A stretch of 64,000 nt of DNA from DASUAS01 sp963841415. Its GTDB lineage: Bacteria > Actinomycetota > Acidimicrobiia > IMCC26256 > DASPTH01. The translations under genes were made by a program, and so were the position numbers. Positions 57,174-64,000 of the stretch are shown piece by piece. The notes below the pieces were generated by a model, which did no database searches, had not been told where the DNA came from, and saw only the letters and a list, made by a program, of their open reading frames with translations. Position 1 is the stretch's first letter. Every line of letters starts with the position of its first letter. The stretch is taken from contig CAWJCN010000004.1 of NCBI GenBank assembly GCA_963841415.1, positions 248,001 through 312,000 on the forward strand. Direction: 5' to 3'.

Positions 57174-57749
57174 GTGATCTTCTTCGTGGCGACGATCGCG
57201 CTCGCGGTGATCGTCGTTGTCGCCACGAAGGGCAGTGTCGAACGGTTGGGCCGGCTCCGCTTCCGGATGCTCTGGCTCCTGTTCGTGGGCCTCGCGATCC
57301 AGATCATGCTCGAGGTCGTCGAGTTCCCGAAGGACCGCATCGAAGACGTCGGCTTCGCGATCCTGCTGCTGTCCTACGTCGCCATCCTCGCGTTCTGCTT
57401 CGTCAACCGATCAGTGCGCGGCATGACGATCATCGCCGTCGGCGTCGCGCTGAACGTGCTGGTGATCGCGCTCAACCAGGGCATGCCGACCAAGGACGAC
57501 GTGCGCGAGCGCAACGGTCACGAGGTCCACGTACCGATCGAGCAGACGGTGAAGCACCGCCCACAGGAAGACGACGACCTCGTCGTCTTCCTCGGTGACG
57601 TGATCACCGCGCCCGGGTTCCCCAACCAACAATTCTCGATCGGCGACATCGTGATGGGACTCGGCATCGTCGACCTCTGCTTCGAGGGCAGCCGAGTGCC
57701 GCGTCGACGTGGCGCCGCGCGTGCGGAGGGTGTCGCTCAGCAGGGCTGA
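57174..57749 (+). CDS. DUF5317 family membrane protein
   Basis: A 191-residue protein with four to five hydrophobic helices in the N-terminal half (VIVVVATKGSVERLGRLRFR in the loop after helix 1, then WLLFVGLAIQIMLEVV). ALNQGMPTKDD and ITAPGFPNQQFSIGDIVMGLGI are the blocks typical of DUF5317, whose function is unknown. The alternative start at 57165 adds three residues. The 3' end overlaps the convergent HD gene by 13 bp. Confidence 0.85.
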   Translation: MIFFVATIALAVIVVVATKGSVERLGRLRFRMLWLLFVGLAIQIMLEVVEFPKDRIEDVGFAILLLSYVAILAFCFVNRSVRGMTIIAVGVALNVLVIALNQGMPTKDDVRERNGHEVHVPIEQTVKHRPQEDDDLVVFLGDVITAPGFPNQQFSIGDIVMGLGIVDLCFEGSRVPRRRGAARAEGVAQQG

Positions 57750-58921
57750 GCGTCGAGGAGCCCGCGCCGGTCGAGCACCATCTCGAGCGCGTCGAGCACG
57801 CGCGAGTCGTAGAGGTATTCGGGCGCGGAGCACAACGCCTCGAGCGCCAGCCCCGCCCGTTCGTTGTGGCCGTCGCACAGCTCGTCGTACGCGCTCGCGA
57901 CCTTCAGGATCTGGCCCGACATCACCGACGGGCGTGACGAGACGGACTGGCGGTACGGCATCCACTTCGCGGCGATGATGTCGCCGGCCGGCGCGAGCAA
58001 CTGCGTCCCGCGCAGGATCGTGGCCCCGGCCTGCGCCACTGCGACGGGTTCCGGCGGGCGGCCGTCGTCGGGCTCATCGAGGCACACCTGCCCGAGGTGG
58101 TGGAGCAGCGCTGCCGTCTCGAGCTGCACGAGCTCGGGGCGCGAGAACCCGAGCAGGTTGCCCATCGCAACCGCGAGGTCGGCGACGCGCTCGGAGTGAC
58201 CGTCGCGCACCATCCCCCCGAGCTCGGGCGCAGCACCGAGCGCGCGGATCGTCTGGTCGTACGTGCGACGGATCAACGCGAGATGCTCGTACGAGTACCA
58301 GGCCGCGAGCAGCGGGATCGTGAAGATCGCCGGACCCCAGAGGCCCATGCCACCGTGATCCTGGACACCCGTCGCGCTGATCGCCATCAGCGTCGCGCTG
58401 GTGACGAGCGCGACGTCGGCCATGCGCCCGTCCGCGGAGATCGTGAACTCGCGCTCGCGCACCATGCGGGCGATCTCGGCGATCGCAATCGGTGCGACAG
58501 CCGCAACCGCGAGCGCGAAGAGGAGCTTCGCCCGCGTCAGCGGTGTGCCGAGCGCGTCCGCCATGCCGTGATACACGAGCACCGCGGCCACGCCTTCGAG
58601 CAGACGCTCGGCGAACAGCGCGAGCCGGGTTTCCACAGCAGTCGGCTCGAAACGCACCAGGAACGTCGCCAGCTCGGCGACGACGAGGACCATCGCGGCG
58701 TCTTGCACCGAGCCCTGGCGCGCCAACACGACCATGAACGCGAACGAGACGGGGAGCGCGGCGCGCAGCGGCGGCTTCAGCTCGATCAGCTCGCCGGCCG
58801 CGATCGCGCCGCCGATCAGCGCCAGAGGCGCCCACGGGCTGTCGGGGTGCGCCAGCTCGATGCCCACCGCGACCGATGCGCCTCCGAGCAGGAGGACGAG
58901 CACCCTCGCCCAACGCCTCAC
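57737..58921 (-). CDS. Membrane protein with degenerate HD domain (HH instead of HD)
   Basis: A 394-residue protein with about six N-terminal helices and a C-terminal HD-like domain. The first metal ligand is kept (DGHSERVADLAVAMG, His242), but the HD doublet reads LLHHLGQ (His274, His275), so the metal-binding Asp is lost. It is likely a regulatory or catalytically altered paralog of the upstream protein. GTG 58921 overlaps that gene's stop (GTGA). Confidence 0.75.
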   Translation of the reverse strand: MRRWARVLVLLLGGASVAVGIELAHPDSPWAPLALIGGAIAAGELIELKPPLRAALPVSFAFMVVLARQGSVQDAAMVLVVAELATFLVRFEPTAVETRLALFAERLLEGVAAVLVYHGMADALGTPLTRAKLLFALAVAAVAPIAIAEIARMVREREFTISADGRMADVALVTSATLMAISATGVQDHGGMGLWGPAIFTIPLLAAWYSYEHLALIRRTYDQTIRALGAAPELGGMVRDGHSERVADLAVAMGNLLGFSRPELVQLETAALLHHLGQVCLDEPDDGRPPEPVAVAQAGATILRGTQLLAPAGDIIAAKWMPYRQSVSSRPSVMSGQILKVASAYDELCDGHNERAGLALEALCSAPEYLYDSRVLDALEMVLDRRGLLDAQPC

Positions 58922-60279
58922 TTGCCGGCCGCCTGTTCCTCGGGGATCAGATTCCCGAGGCCAGCCGAACCGGTTCCGGCTTCCGGCGGCGCGACGGCCC
59001 ACTCGTGCTCGTCGACCTCGTGGCCGGCGCCGTAGTGGTCGCCGCTGCGCTCGATGGCATCGATGAGGGCGTCCACGCACTTGGCGTGGAACTGCGTCCC
59101 GGCGCCGGCGCGCAGCTCCTCGAACGCGGTCTCCTGGGTGAGGGCGCGCCGGTACGAACGGGTGGAGGTCATCGCGTCGAAGGCGTCGGCGACGTGGATG
59201 ATCGCGGGTTCGATCAGACCCTTGCCGTCGACGGCGGCCGTCGCGGCTTCGGTGGTCGTGTCGCCGGCGACGGGCGCGAGGAAGTCGATGCGATGCAGGA
59301 GTTCGACCGACACGACCTCGTGCCGCTTCACGCGCTCGTACTCGGCTTCGGTGAGCCGACCCGGCTTGTTGAGCAGCTGGTTCGGTACCACGAGCTTGCC
59401 GATGTCGTGCATGAGGGCCGCGTAGCGGAGCCGTTCCATGCGCCGCTGGCCGAATGAGAACTCCGCACCGACGATCTCGGAGAAGCTGGCGACGCGTTGC
59501 GCGTGCCCGGCCGTGTAGCGGTCCTTCGCCTCGAGCGCCAGGATCAGGGTCTCGATCGTCTGCTCCTGCCCCGCCTTCAGCTCGAGGTAGCTCGCGAACG
59601 TCGAGCGCGCGATCAAGATCGGGACGACGAGGAGCGGCACGACCGCGGCGCCGAGCTCCAGGTACACCCATCCGAGGCCCAACCCCAACAACGCAAACGG
59701 AAACGCGCCGACGTTGAACGCCAGCACCTGCTTCAACACTGGTCCGTACTCTTCCCCGCCACTGATCGCCACGGGGAAGCTCACAAAAACTGCGTTGAGG
59801 AGCAGGTAGGTGCACGCTGCGCAAACGACAGCGACGATCAAGACGGGTGCGTTCTCAATCGGGTCCGAGGCAGCGACCAGAAGGAACGCAGCCGTCCCAC
59901 CCATGAGAGAAAGCGCGTCGGACGCGCAGTTGAATGCGATCTTCTCCCACTCGCGTTTGCGCAAGTGAACGACATCAAAGAGGCCGCAGAAGAGGCCGAT
60001 GAGTGCTGGTCCCAAAAAGAACGAGTACTCACCAAACACGACGATCGACGCCATGAAGATCATGACGCTTCCACTCATACCGATGCTCGCACGCGCGATG
60101 ACGTCGAGGTTGGTTGCGGCGACGGCCAAGACACCGAAAACGGCGAGAGCGATGAAGACCTGCGAGGTAAGGGAACGCGGCGCCACAAGGGCGGCGAGCG
60201 CGACGAAGCCACAGGTGGCGGAACAACCGACCACCACGGCGACTCGGATCTTGCTCTGAGTAGTGAATGCCATTCGCAT
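58918..60279 (-). CDS. Membrane HD-domain phosphohydrolase (HD-GYP-like without GYP)
   Basis: A 453-residue protein with eight predicted helices (residues 10-225), a short coiled linker, and an HD domain: TAGHAQRVASFSEIVGAEF (His259) and YAALMHDIGKLVVP (His291, Asp292), then KRHEVVSVELL. The HHE..DG.GYP segment of c-di-GMP hydrolases is replaced by GDTTTEAATAAVDGKGL, so GYP activity is doubtful. ATG 60279 is preferred; TTG 60294 is possible. N-terminal coding is visibly less GC-rich. Confidence 0.8.
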   Translation of the reverse strand: MRMAFTTQSKIRVAVVVGCSATCGFVALAALVAPRSLTSQVFIALAVFGVLAVAATNLDVIARASIGMSGSVMIFMASIVVFGEYSFFLGPALIGLFCGLFDVVHLRKREWEKIAFNCASDALSLMGGTAAFLLVAASDPIENAPVLIVAVVCAACTYLLLNAVFVSFPVAISGGEEYGPVLKQVLAFNVGAFPFALLGLGLGWVYLELGAAVVPLLVVPILIARSTFASYLELKAGQEQTIETLILALEAKDRYTAGHAQRVASFSEIVGAEFSFGQRRMERLRYAALMHDIGKLVVPNQLLNKPGRLTEAEYERVKRHEVVSVELLHRIDFLAPVAGDTTTEAATAAVDGKGLIEPAIIHVADAFDAMTSTRSYRRALTQETAFEELRAGAGTQFHAKCVDALIDAIERSGDHYGAGHEVDEHEWAVAPPEAGTGSAGLGNLIPEEQAAGK

Positions 60280-60323
60280 AGGTAGAGAAGGCAAGGCCTC
60301 AGCCGAATTGAATCAAGCTGTGC

Positions 60324-60398
60324 CTACTTCCACTTGACAGCGCCACCGGCGAGCAGCATTGCGACCAATGCTGACGCGCCGGCCGCAACGCGAACCAT
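60324..60398 (-). CDS. Possible small membrane peptide (24 residues)
   Basis: A 25-codon frame encoding one hydrophobic helix with a Lys-Trp-Lys end, upstream of the HD gene on the same strand. AAAAGG is a weak ribosome-binding site. Not recognised. Confidence 0.3.
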   Translation of the reverse strand: MVRVAAGASALVAMLLAGGAVKWK

Positions 60399-60708
60399 GG
60401 CCTTTTGCACGAGACCCCCTGAAACATCTGATCTCCCGCATGGGCAACGCTGTGAGCCCTACGGACACGTCGCTTCGCTTCAAGGTCACTCGTAATCACA
60501 ATCAGGCCGAGGCCCTGCCGTCTCCACCCCGAGACTGGTCCTGTTCCCCTCCTCCACGAAAGAGCGCATAGTTTCACGCGGATCCGATCGCCACGCAAGC
60601 CCCACAGGTAACATCGGCAACGCATCGACCCCCACGCTGGGTGGTCGAATGGCCGTATGCTGTGTCCGGGCGGGGGCTCGGGGCCCTCGGGGAGTGACGG
60701 GGTCGGAC
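60399..60708. other. Gene-poor gap, about 310 bp
   Basis: No convincing gene, RNA or repeat is seen. The stretch is less GC-rich than the window. TATGCT near 60656 could be the promoter of the following gene. A long minus-strand frame here has Cys/Trp/Arg-rich composition unlike a protein, so I leave it out. Confidence 0.4.
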
Positions 60709-61425
60709 ATGCCAAGCGAGTGGTCGAGCGACGAATTGTCCTCCGAGGAAGGCCCTGACCCGGCCGCCGAGCTGCGCGAGCTCGAGGACGAGCTCTGTCG
60801 CCTGACCGGGGTCCACGCGGTTCGAGTGGTGGGCGATCGGTCGGGGCGCCCGGTCGAGGTCCACGTCTTGTCCGACCCGAGCAAGCCCGCGAAGCAGACG
60901 GTGCGCGACGTGCGCGCGGTCGCCCAGACGATATTCGGCATCGAACTCGACCATCGCATCGTGTCCGTCGCGCAGCTCAACACCAACGAGCAGAACACCC
61001 CGGTCGGCATCGAGCTACCGCGCTCGGAGGCGCGTGCCCGGGTCGGCTCCATCCACATCGAAGCGGCCGGATTCCGCGCGCAGGTGCGCGTCGTACTGAG
61101 CGAGGGCGACCGCGACCTCACCGGCTACGCGGAAGGCTCGGTGGCCAGCGCGGCACGACCGCAACTCGTCGCGGCCGCCGCGCTCGACGCGCTGCGTCAG
61201 GGCGATCCCGCGGCCGAGGCCATCCACATCACCAACGCCGAGATCAACCGCATCGGCACCAACCGCGTCGCCATCGTCACCGTCGTCTACGTCGATCCAC
61301 CGGCCGAGCTCGTGGTCTCGGGTTCGGCCGTCGTGCGGCGCGACCGGGACGACGCCGTCGCGCGCGCCCTCCTCGACGCCACCAACCGGCGACTCGCACG
61401 AGCGGAGCGCGGGCGCACAGGCTGA
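60709..61425 (+). CDS. Hypothetical protein, acidic N-terminus
   Basis: A 238-residue protein of unknown function. The acidic N-terminus (SSDELSSEEGPDPAAELRELEDEL) precedes two alpha-beta regions, HAVRVVGDRSGRPVEVHVLS and RAQVRVVLSEGDRDLTGYAEG, then AEINRIGTNRVAIVTVVYVDPP. It is not membrane-associated. ATG 60709 follows GGGGTCGG; a GTG at 60694 is in frame. It is followed by a glycosyltransferase gene after 39 nt. Confidence 0.6.
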   Translation: MPSEWSSDELSSEEGPDPAAELRELEDELCRLTGVHAVRVVGDRSGRPVEVHVLSDPSKPAKQTVRDVRAVAQTIFGIELDHRIVSVAQLNTNEQNTPVGIELPRSEARARVGSIHIEAAGFRAQVRVVLSEGDRDLTGYAEGSVASAARPQLVAAAALDALRQGDPAAEAIHITNAEINRIGTNRVAIVTVVYVDPPAELVVSGSAVVRRDRDDAVARALLDATNRRLARAERGRTG

Positions 61426-61464
61426 TCCGTCATCGCGAGGCGATCCGCGCGAGTCTCGCGAGCG

Positions 61465-62547
61465 ATGCCGCCGGTCGCCGTCCAACTCTCGTATCGGCTC
61501 GGCGGCGCCGATGGCGTGGCTGTCGAAGCCCGGAAGTGGGAGTGGGCGCTCGGCGAGCTCGGATTCACCGTGCGGCGCGTCGCCGGTGAGCTCGACGACG
61601 CCACTCGGACAGACGACGTCGCTCTCCCCTTTCTCGCCATCGACCCGTCCGACGACACGATCGCGGCACCCGACGCGCTCGTGAACGCACTCGCCGGCGC
61701 CGACCTCGTGGTCGTCGAGAACCTGTGCTCGCTGCCGATCAACCCGGAAGCGTCCGCGCTCGCGGCCGCGGTGCTGGACGGCCACGACGGTCGCGTCGTC
61801 TTCCACCACCACGACCTCCCCTGGCAGCGCGCGGGGCTACCGACGCCCACGAACGTGCCTCCGCATCGGGCCAACTCGTTGCACGTCACGATCAACGATC
61901 ACTCGCGCGTGCAGCTCGCAAACCGTGGCTTCGATGCGGTGACGTTGCGCAACGCGTTCGATCTCGAGCCGCACCGCGGTGATCGCGAACGCACGCGCGC
62001 CGAGTTCGATTTCACTCCGGACGACTTCGTGCTCCTCCAACCGACACGAGCGATCCCCCGGAAGAACATCCCGGCCGCGATCACCTTCGCGGCCGAGCTC
62101 GCGCGCCGCGTCCCCGATCGCGAACTGCGCCTGTGGATCACCGGACCTGCCGAGGATGGCTACGACGACGTGTTCGCGCGGCTCGTCGCCGAGTCGGAGG
62201 TTGCCGTCATCGTCGGGCGCGCCGCCACCGCGGCGGACGCGTACGCGGCCGCCGACCTCATCCTGTTCCCGTCCACGTGGGAGGGCTTCGGCAACCCGGT
62301 CATCGAGTCGATCGCGCACCGCCGACCGATAGTGGTGGGCAACTACCCCGTGCTCGACGAGCTCCGGGCGTTCGGCGTCCAGCTCCTGTCGATCGACGAC
62401 GTCGACGGCGTCGTGGCGTGGCTGCGAACACCGGATCCGGCCGTGCTCGAGCGCAACGTCGACCTCGTGCGCCCGCACTGCTCCCTCCCGGACCTTCCCC
62501 GACGCCTCCACGAAGTCTTCGGGTCGACAGGATGGAGCACGTGGTGA
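61465..62547 (+). CDS. Glycosyltransferase family 4-like protein
   Basis: A 360-residue GT-B protein: N-part SYRLGGADGVAVEARKWEWAL; C-part LLQPTRAIPRKNIPAAITFAAEL and PSTWEGFGNPVIESIAHRRPIVVGNYPV, the EX7E-type donor loop of GT1/GT4. It transfers a sugar from a nucleotide donor, perhaps in wall or lipid glycosylation. The next gene's GTG overlaps its stop (GTGA). Confidence 0.88.
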   Translation: MPPVAVQLSYRLGGADGVAVEARKWEWALGELGFTVRRVAGELDDATRTDDVALPFLAIDPSDDTIAAPDALVNALAGADLVVVENLCSLPINPEASALAAAVLDGHDGRVVFHHHDLPWQRAGLPTPTNVPPHRANSLHVTINDHSRVQLANRGFDAVTLRNAFDLEPHRGDRERTRAEFDFTPDDFVLLQPTRAIPRKNIPAAITFAAELARRVPDRELRLWITGPAEDGYDDVFARLVAESEVAVIVGRAATAADAYAAADLILFPSTWEGFGNPVIESIAHRRPIVVGNYPVLDELRAFGVQLLSIDDVDGVVAWLRTPDPAVLERNVDLVRPHCSLPDLPRRLHEVFGSTGWSTW

Positions 62548-62837
62548 GCGGTGACGACCCGGTCCTGGTGCGGCGGGCCCGCATCGCCCGTTGGGTTGGG
62601 CTGGCGAAGCGGATCGGGTACGGGCTGCTGCTCCTCGCAGTGGTCACCTTCGTCATCGGCGCAGTCGCGGGCTTCCCGAGTGCCGTCGTCACCGTCACCG
62701 TGGTCGCTCTCATCGCGGCGTGCGTCGTGTTGCCGATACCCATCGTGCTCGGGTACGGGCTGCGCGCCGCGGAACGCGAGGACCGCGAGGCCGACGCTCG
62801 CCGCGCCGGTGGGGAGCCACCGGCTTCGCAGCGGTAG
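62544..62837 (+). CDS. Small two-helix membrane protein
   Basis: A 97-residue membrane protein with helices at about residues 24-45 and 49-73 and an acidic-basic tail (LRAAEREDREADARRAGG). GTG 62544 overlaps the glycosyltransferase stop; ATG 62532 is an in-frame alternative. Function unknown, but it is translated with the glycosyltransferase. Confidence 0.7.
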   Translation: MSGDDPVLVRRARIARWVGLAKRIGYGLLLLAVVTFVIGAVAGFPSAVVTVTVVALIAACVVLPIPIVLGYGLRAAEREDREADARRAGGEPPASQR

Positions 62838-62914
62838 ATTTCGCGCCGCACCGCCAGCATCAGCGGGCGCCGCCAATATCAAAGGGCGAACTCCAGCGGG
62901 CGAAAGGAGCCACT

Positions 62915-63928
62915 GTGCGCTACCGCCGCTTCGGTCGGAGCGACCTCGAGGTCTCGGAGGTCGGGTTCGGCGTGTGGACTCTCGCCAGCGACTGGTGGGG
63001 CGTCGTCGACGACAAGCAGGGCCTGCTCCGCGCCGCGCTCGACGCTGGTATCAACTTCATCGACACCGCGCCCGTCTACGGCGACGGCGGCTACGGCGAG
63101 GAGTTGCTCGCCGACGTGTTGAAGGCACAGCGCGACGACATGGTGCTCACCACGAAGTGCGGTTACGACATCGAGGCGGCGCGCAAGTACCCCGGCCAGT
63201 CGGAACGTCCTCACGATTGGGACCCGGCCTCGGTGCGCCTGCAGCTCGAAGCATCGCTGCGCCGACTGGGCACCGACTTCATCGACCTCTACCAGTTGCA
63301 CAACACGCGCATCGAGCCCATCCGCAGCGACGCGCTGTGGGAGGAGCTCGAGAAGTTCAAGTTGGAGGGCAAGGTGCGCGAGCTCGGCGTCGCGCTCGGT
63401 CCCGCCATCGGATGGGTCGACGAAGGTGTCGAGGCACTCCGCGATCGCAACATCGTGTCGCTGCAGACCGTGTTCAACGTGCTCGAACAGGAGCCGGGCC
63501 GCACGTTCGCGGCCGAGCCGGCAGTCGCCGATGGCCGCGTCGGACTCATCTCCCGTGTGCCCCACGCGTCCGACACGCTGTCGGGCCGCATCACGCGCGA
63601 CACCGAGTTCCCGCCCGGGGACCACCGCGCCCACCGCAACCGCGACAACATGCTCGACAACTTCGACAAGGCCGACACCCTCGCGTTCCTCTGGGAGGGG
63701 ACCGGGCGCACCGTCGGCCAAGCGGCCATCGCCGGAATCCTGGCCAATCCCGCGTTCACCACGGTGCTTCCCACCTGCGTGACGGTGGACGACGTGCGCG
63801 AGTACGCGGCCGCGAGCGACCTACCGCTCACCACCGACGAACAGGCTCGGGTCGACGAGCTCTGGGACGACAACTTCGGCGTCACCAACCGCTACGAGAT
63901 GCCCCTGAAGTCGAGCACCGGAGGGTGA
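62915..63928 (+). CDS. Aldo/keto reductase family oxidoreductase
   Basis: A 337-residue AKR barrel: GRSDLEVSEVGFGVWTLASDWWG, INFIDTAPVYGDGGYGEELLADVL (catalytic Asp and Tyr), VLTTKCGYD (Lys) and DFIDLYQLHNTRIEP (His) form the tetrad; RTVGQAAIAGILANPAFTTVLP closes the NADP site. GTG 62915 follows AGGAG. A TetR-like gene overlaps its stop. Confidence 0.9.
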   Translation: MRYRRFGRSDLEVSEVGFGVWTLASDWWGVVDDKQGLLRAALDAGINFIDTAPVYGDGGYGEELLADVLKAQRDDMVLTTKCGYDIEAARKYPGQSERPHDWDPASVRLQLEASLRRLGTDFIDLYQLHNTRIEPIRSDALWEELEKFKLEGKVRELGVALGPAIGWVDEGVEALRDRNIVSLQTVFNVLEQEPGRTFAAEPAVADGRVGLISRVPHASDTLSGRITRDTEFPPGDHRAHRNRDNMLDNFDKADTLAFLWEGTGRTVGQAAIAGILANPAFTTVLPTCVTVDDVREYAAASDLPLTTDEQARVDELWDDNFGVTNRYEMPLKSSTGG

Positions 63929-64000
63929 CGGCAGCCCGCCGCGTCTCACCGACGCGCCTCGCCCCCGACGAACGGCGACGACAGCTGCTCAATGTCGCGT
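63925..64000 (+). CDS. TetR family regulator, N-terminus only
   Basis: The first 25 codons from GTG 63925 (GTGA overlap with the aldo/keto reductase stop) read TAARRVSPTRLAPDERRRQLL, the usual entry to a TetR helix-turn-helix. The rest is beyond the window. Confidence 0.6.
   Translation, partial: MTAARRVSPTRLAPDERRRQLLNVA

Noticed and set aside
60399..60708. c-di-GMP riboswitch before the HD genes
   Set aside because: I looked for the GEMM core pattern on both strands and could not align it convincingly.
60299..60715. A 138-codon minus-strand frame in the 60.3-60.7 kb gap
   Set aside because: Trp/Cys/Arg/Ser-rich composition with no family resemblance; the region is better seen as non-coding.
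1..64000. tRNA, rRNA, transposase, integrase or phage genes
   Set aside because: None was recognised by sequence reading on either strand; short structured RNAs could have been missed.

Overview
The window is very GC-rich and almost fully coding. Its gene content points to a high-GC Gram-positive, most likely an uncultured member of the Acidimicrobiia: a WhiB regulator next to a PdtaS-type kinase, F420-type luciferase-like oxidoreductases, mycobacterium-like ArsA ATPase pairs, many acyl-CoA and steroid-type catabolic genes, and start codons that sit 6-8 nt after TANNNT boxes, as in leaderless actinobacterial transcription. This lineage is inferred from gene families, not measured. I saw no rRNA, tRNA, CRISPR array, integrase or transposase.

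Layout. 1-9.4 kb: a partial cysD, RDD and secreted proteins, DoxX, SDR, a coiled-coil protein, crotonase and a lipoprotein. 9.4-26 kb: a catabolic and regulatory district (phosphotransferase, sulfotransferase, SDRs, amidohydrolase, nitronate monooxygenase, crotonase, acyl-CoA dehydrogenase, beta-lactamase-like hydrolase, EthD-like proteins, MFS pump, TetR and MarR regulators). 26-37 kb: dapA, uracil-DNA glycosylase, lipid kinase, phosphodiesterase, whiB1-pdtaS, two ArsA ATPases, DUF3107, epimerase, phosphatase, LLM oxidoreductase. 36.6-41.1 kb: an Fe-S district (mrp, SufR-like regulator, cysteine-desulfurase-like protein lacking the usual PLP lysine, DUF169 protein, nfuA). 41.1-44.1 kb: an ATP-grasp plus CCAEP-tail radical SAM locus with a 12-bp repeat array and a ribbon-helix-helix-like protein. 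44-47.9 kb: aconitase, Rrf2 regulator, TauE. 55.9-47.8 kb on the minus strand: a complete system I cytochrome c maturation operon ccmABCDEFGHI, then a cyclophilin and an MpaB-like oxygenase. 56-64 kb: sortase, biotinyl-like domain protein, DUF5317, two HD-domain membrane proteins, glycosyltransferase, aldo/keto reductase and the start of a TetR gene.

Three things stand out. First, at three gene junctions (11.83, 53.66 and 54.47 kb) a mini-ORF starts on the upstream gene's stop codon and ends on the downstream gene's start codon; two of them encode related peptides (MSVSE...RPME), and two of the junctions carry a shared GGGTA-CCCGG hairpin and flanking direct duplications. Second, a 12-bp-period minisatellite capped by palindromes occurs twice (2.6 and 43.6 kb) with 5 and 6 units. 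Third, seven otherwise well-conserved genes are each split by a single-base indel, six of them apparent insertions, which looks more like residual assembly error than pseudogenization. Short divergent promoters with overlapping -10 boxes recur at 21.67, 27.67 and 41.12 kb.
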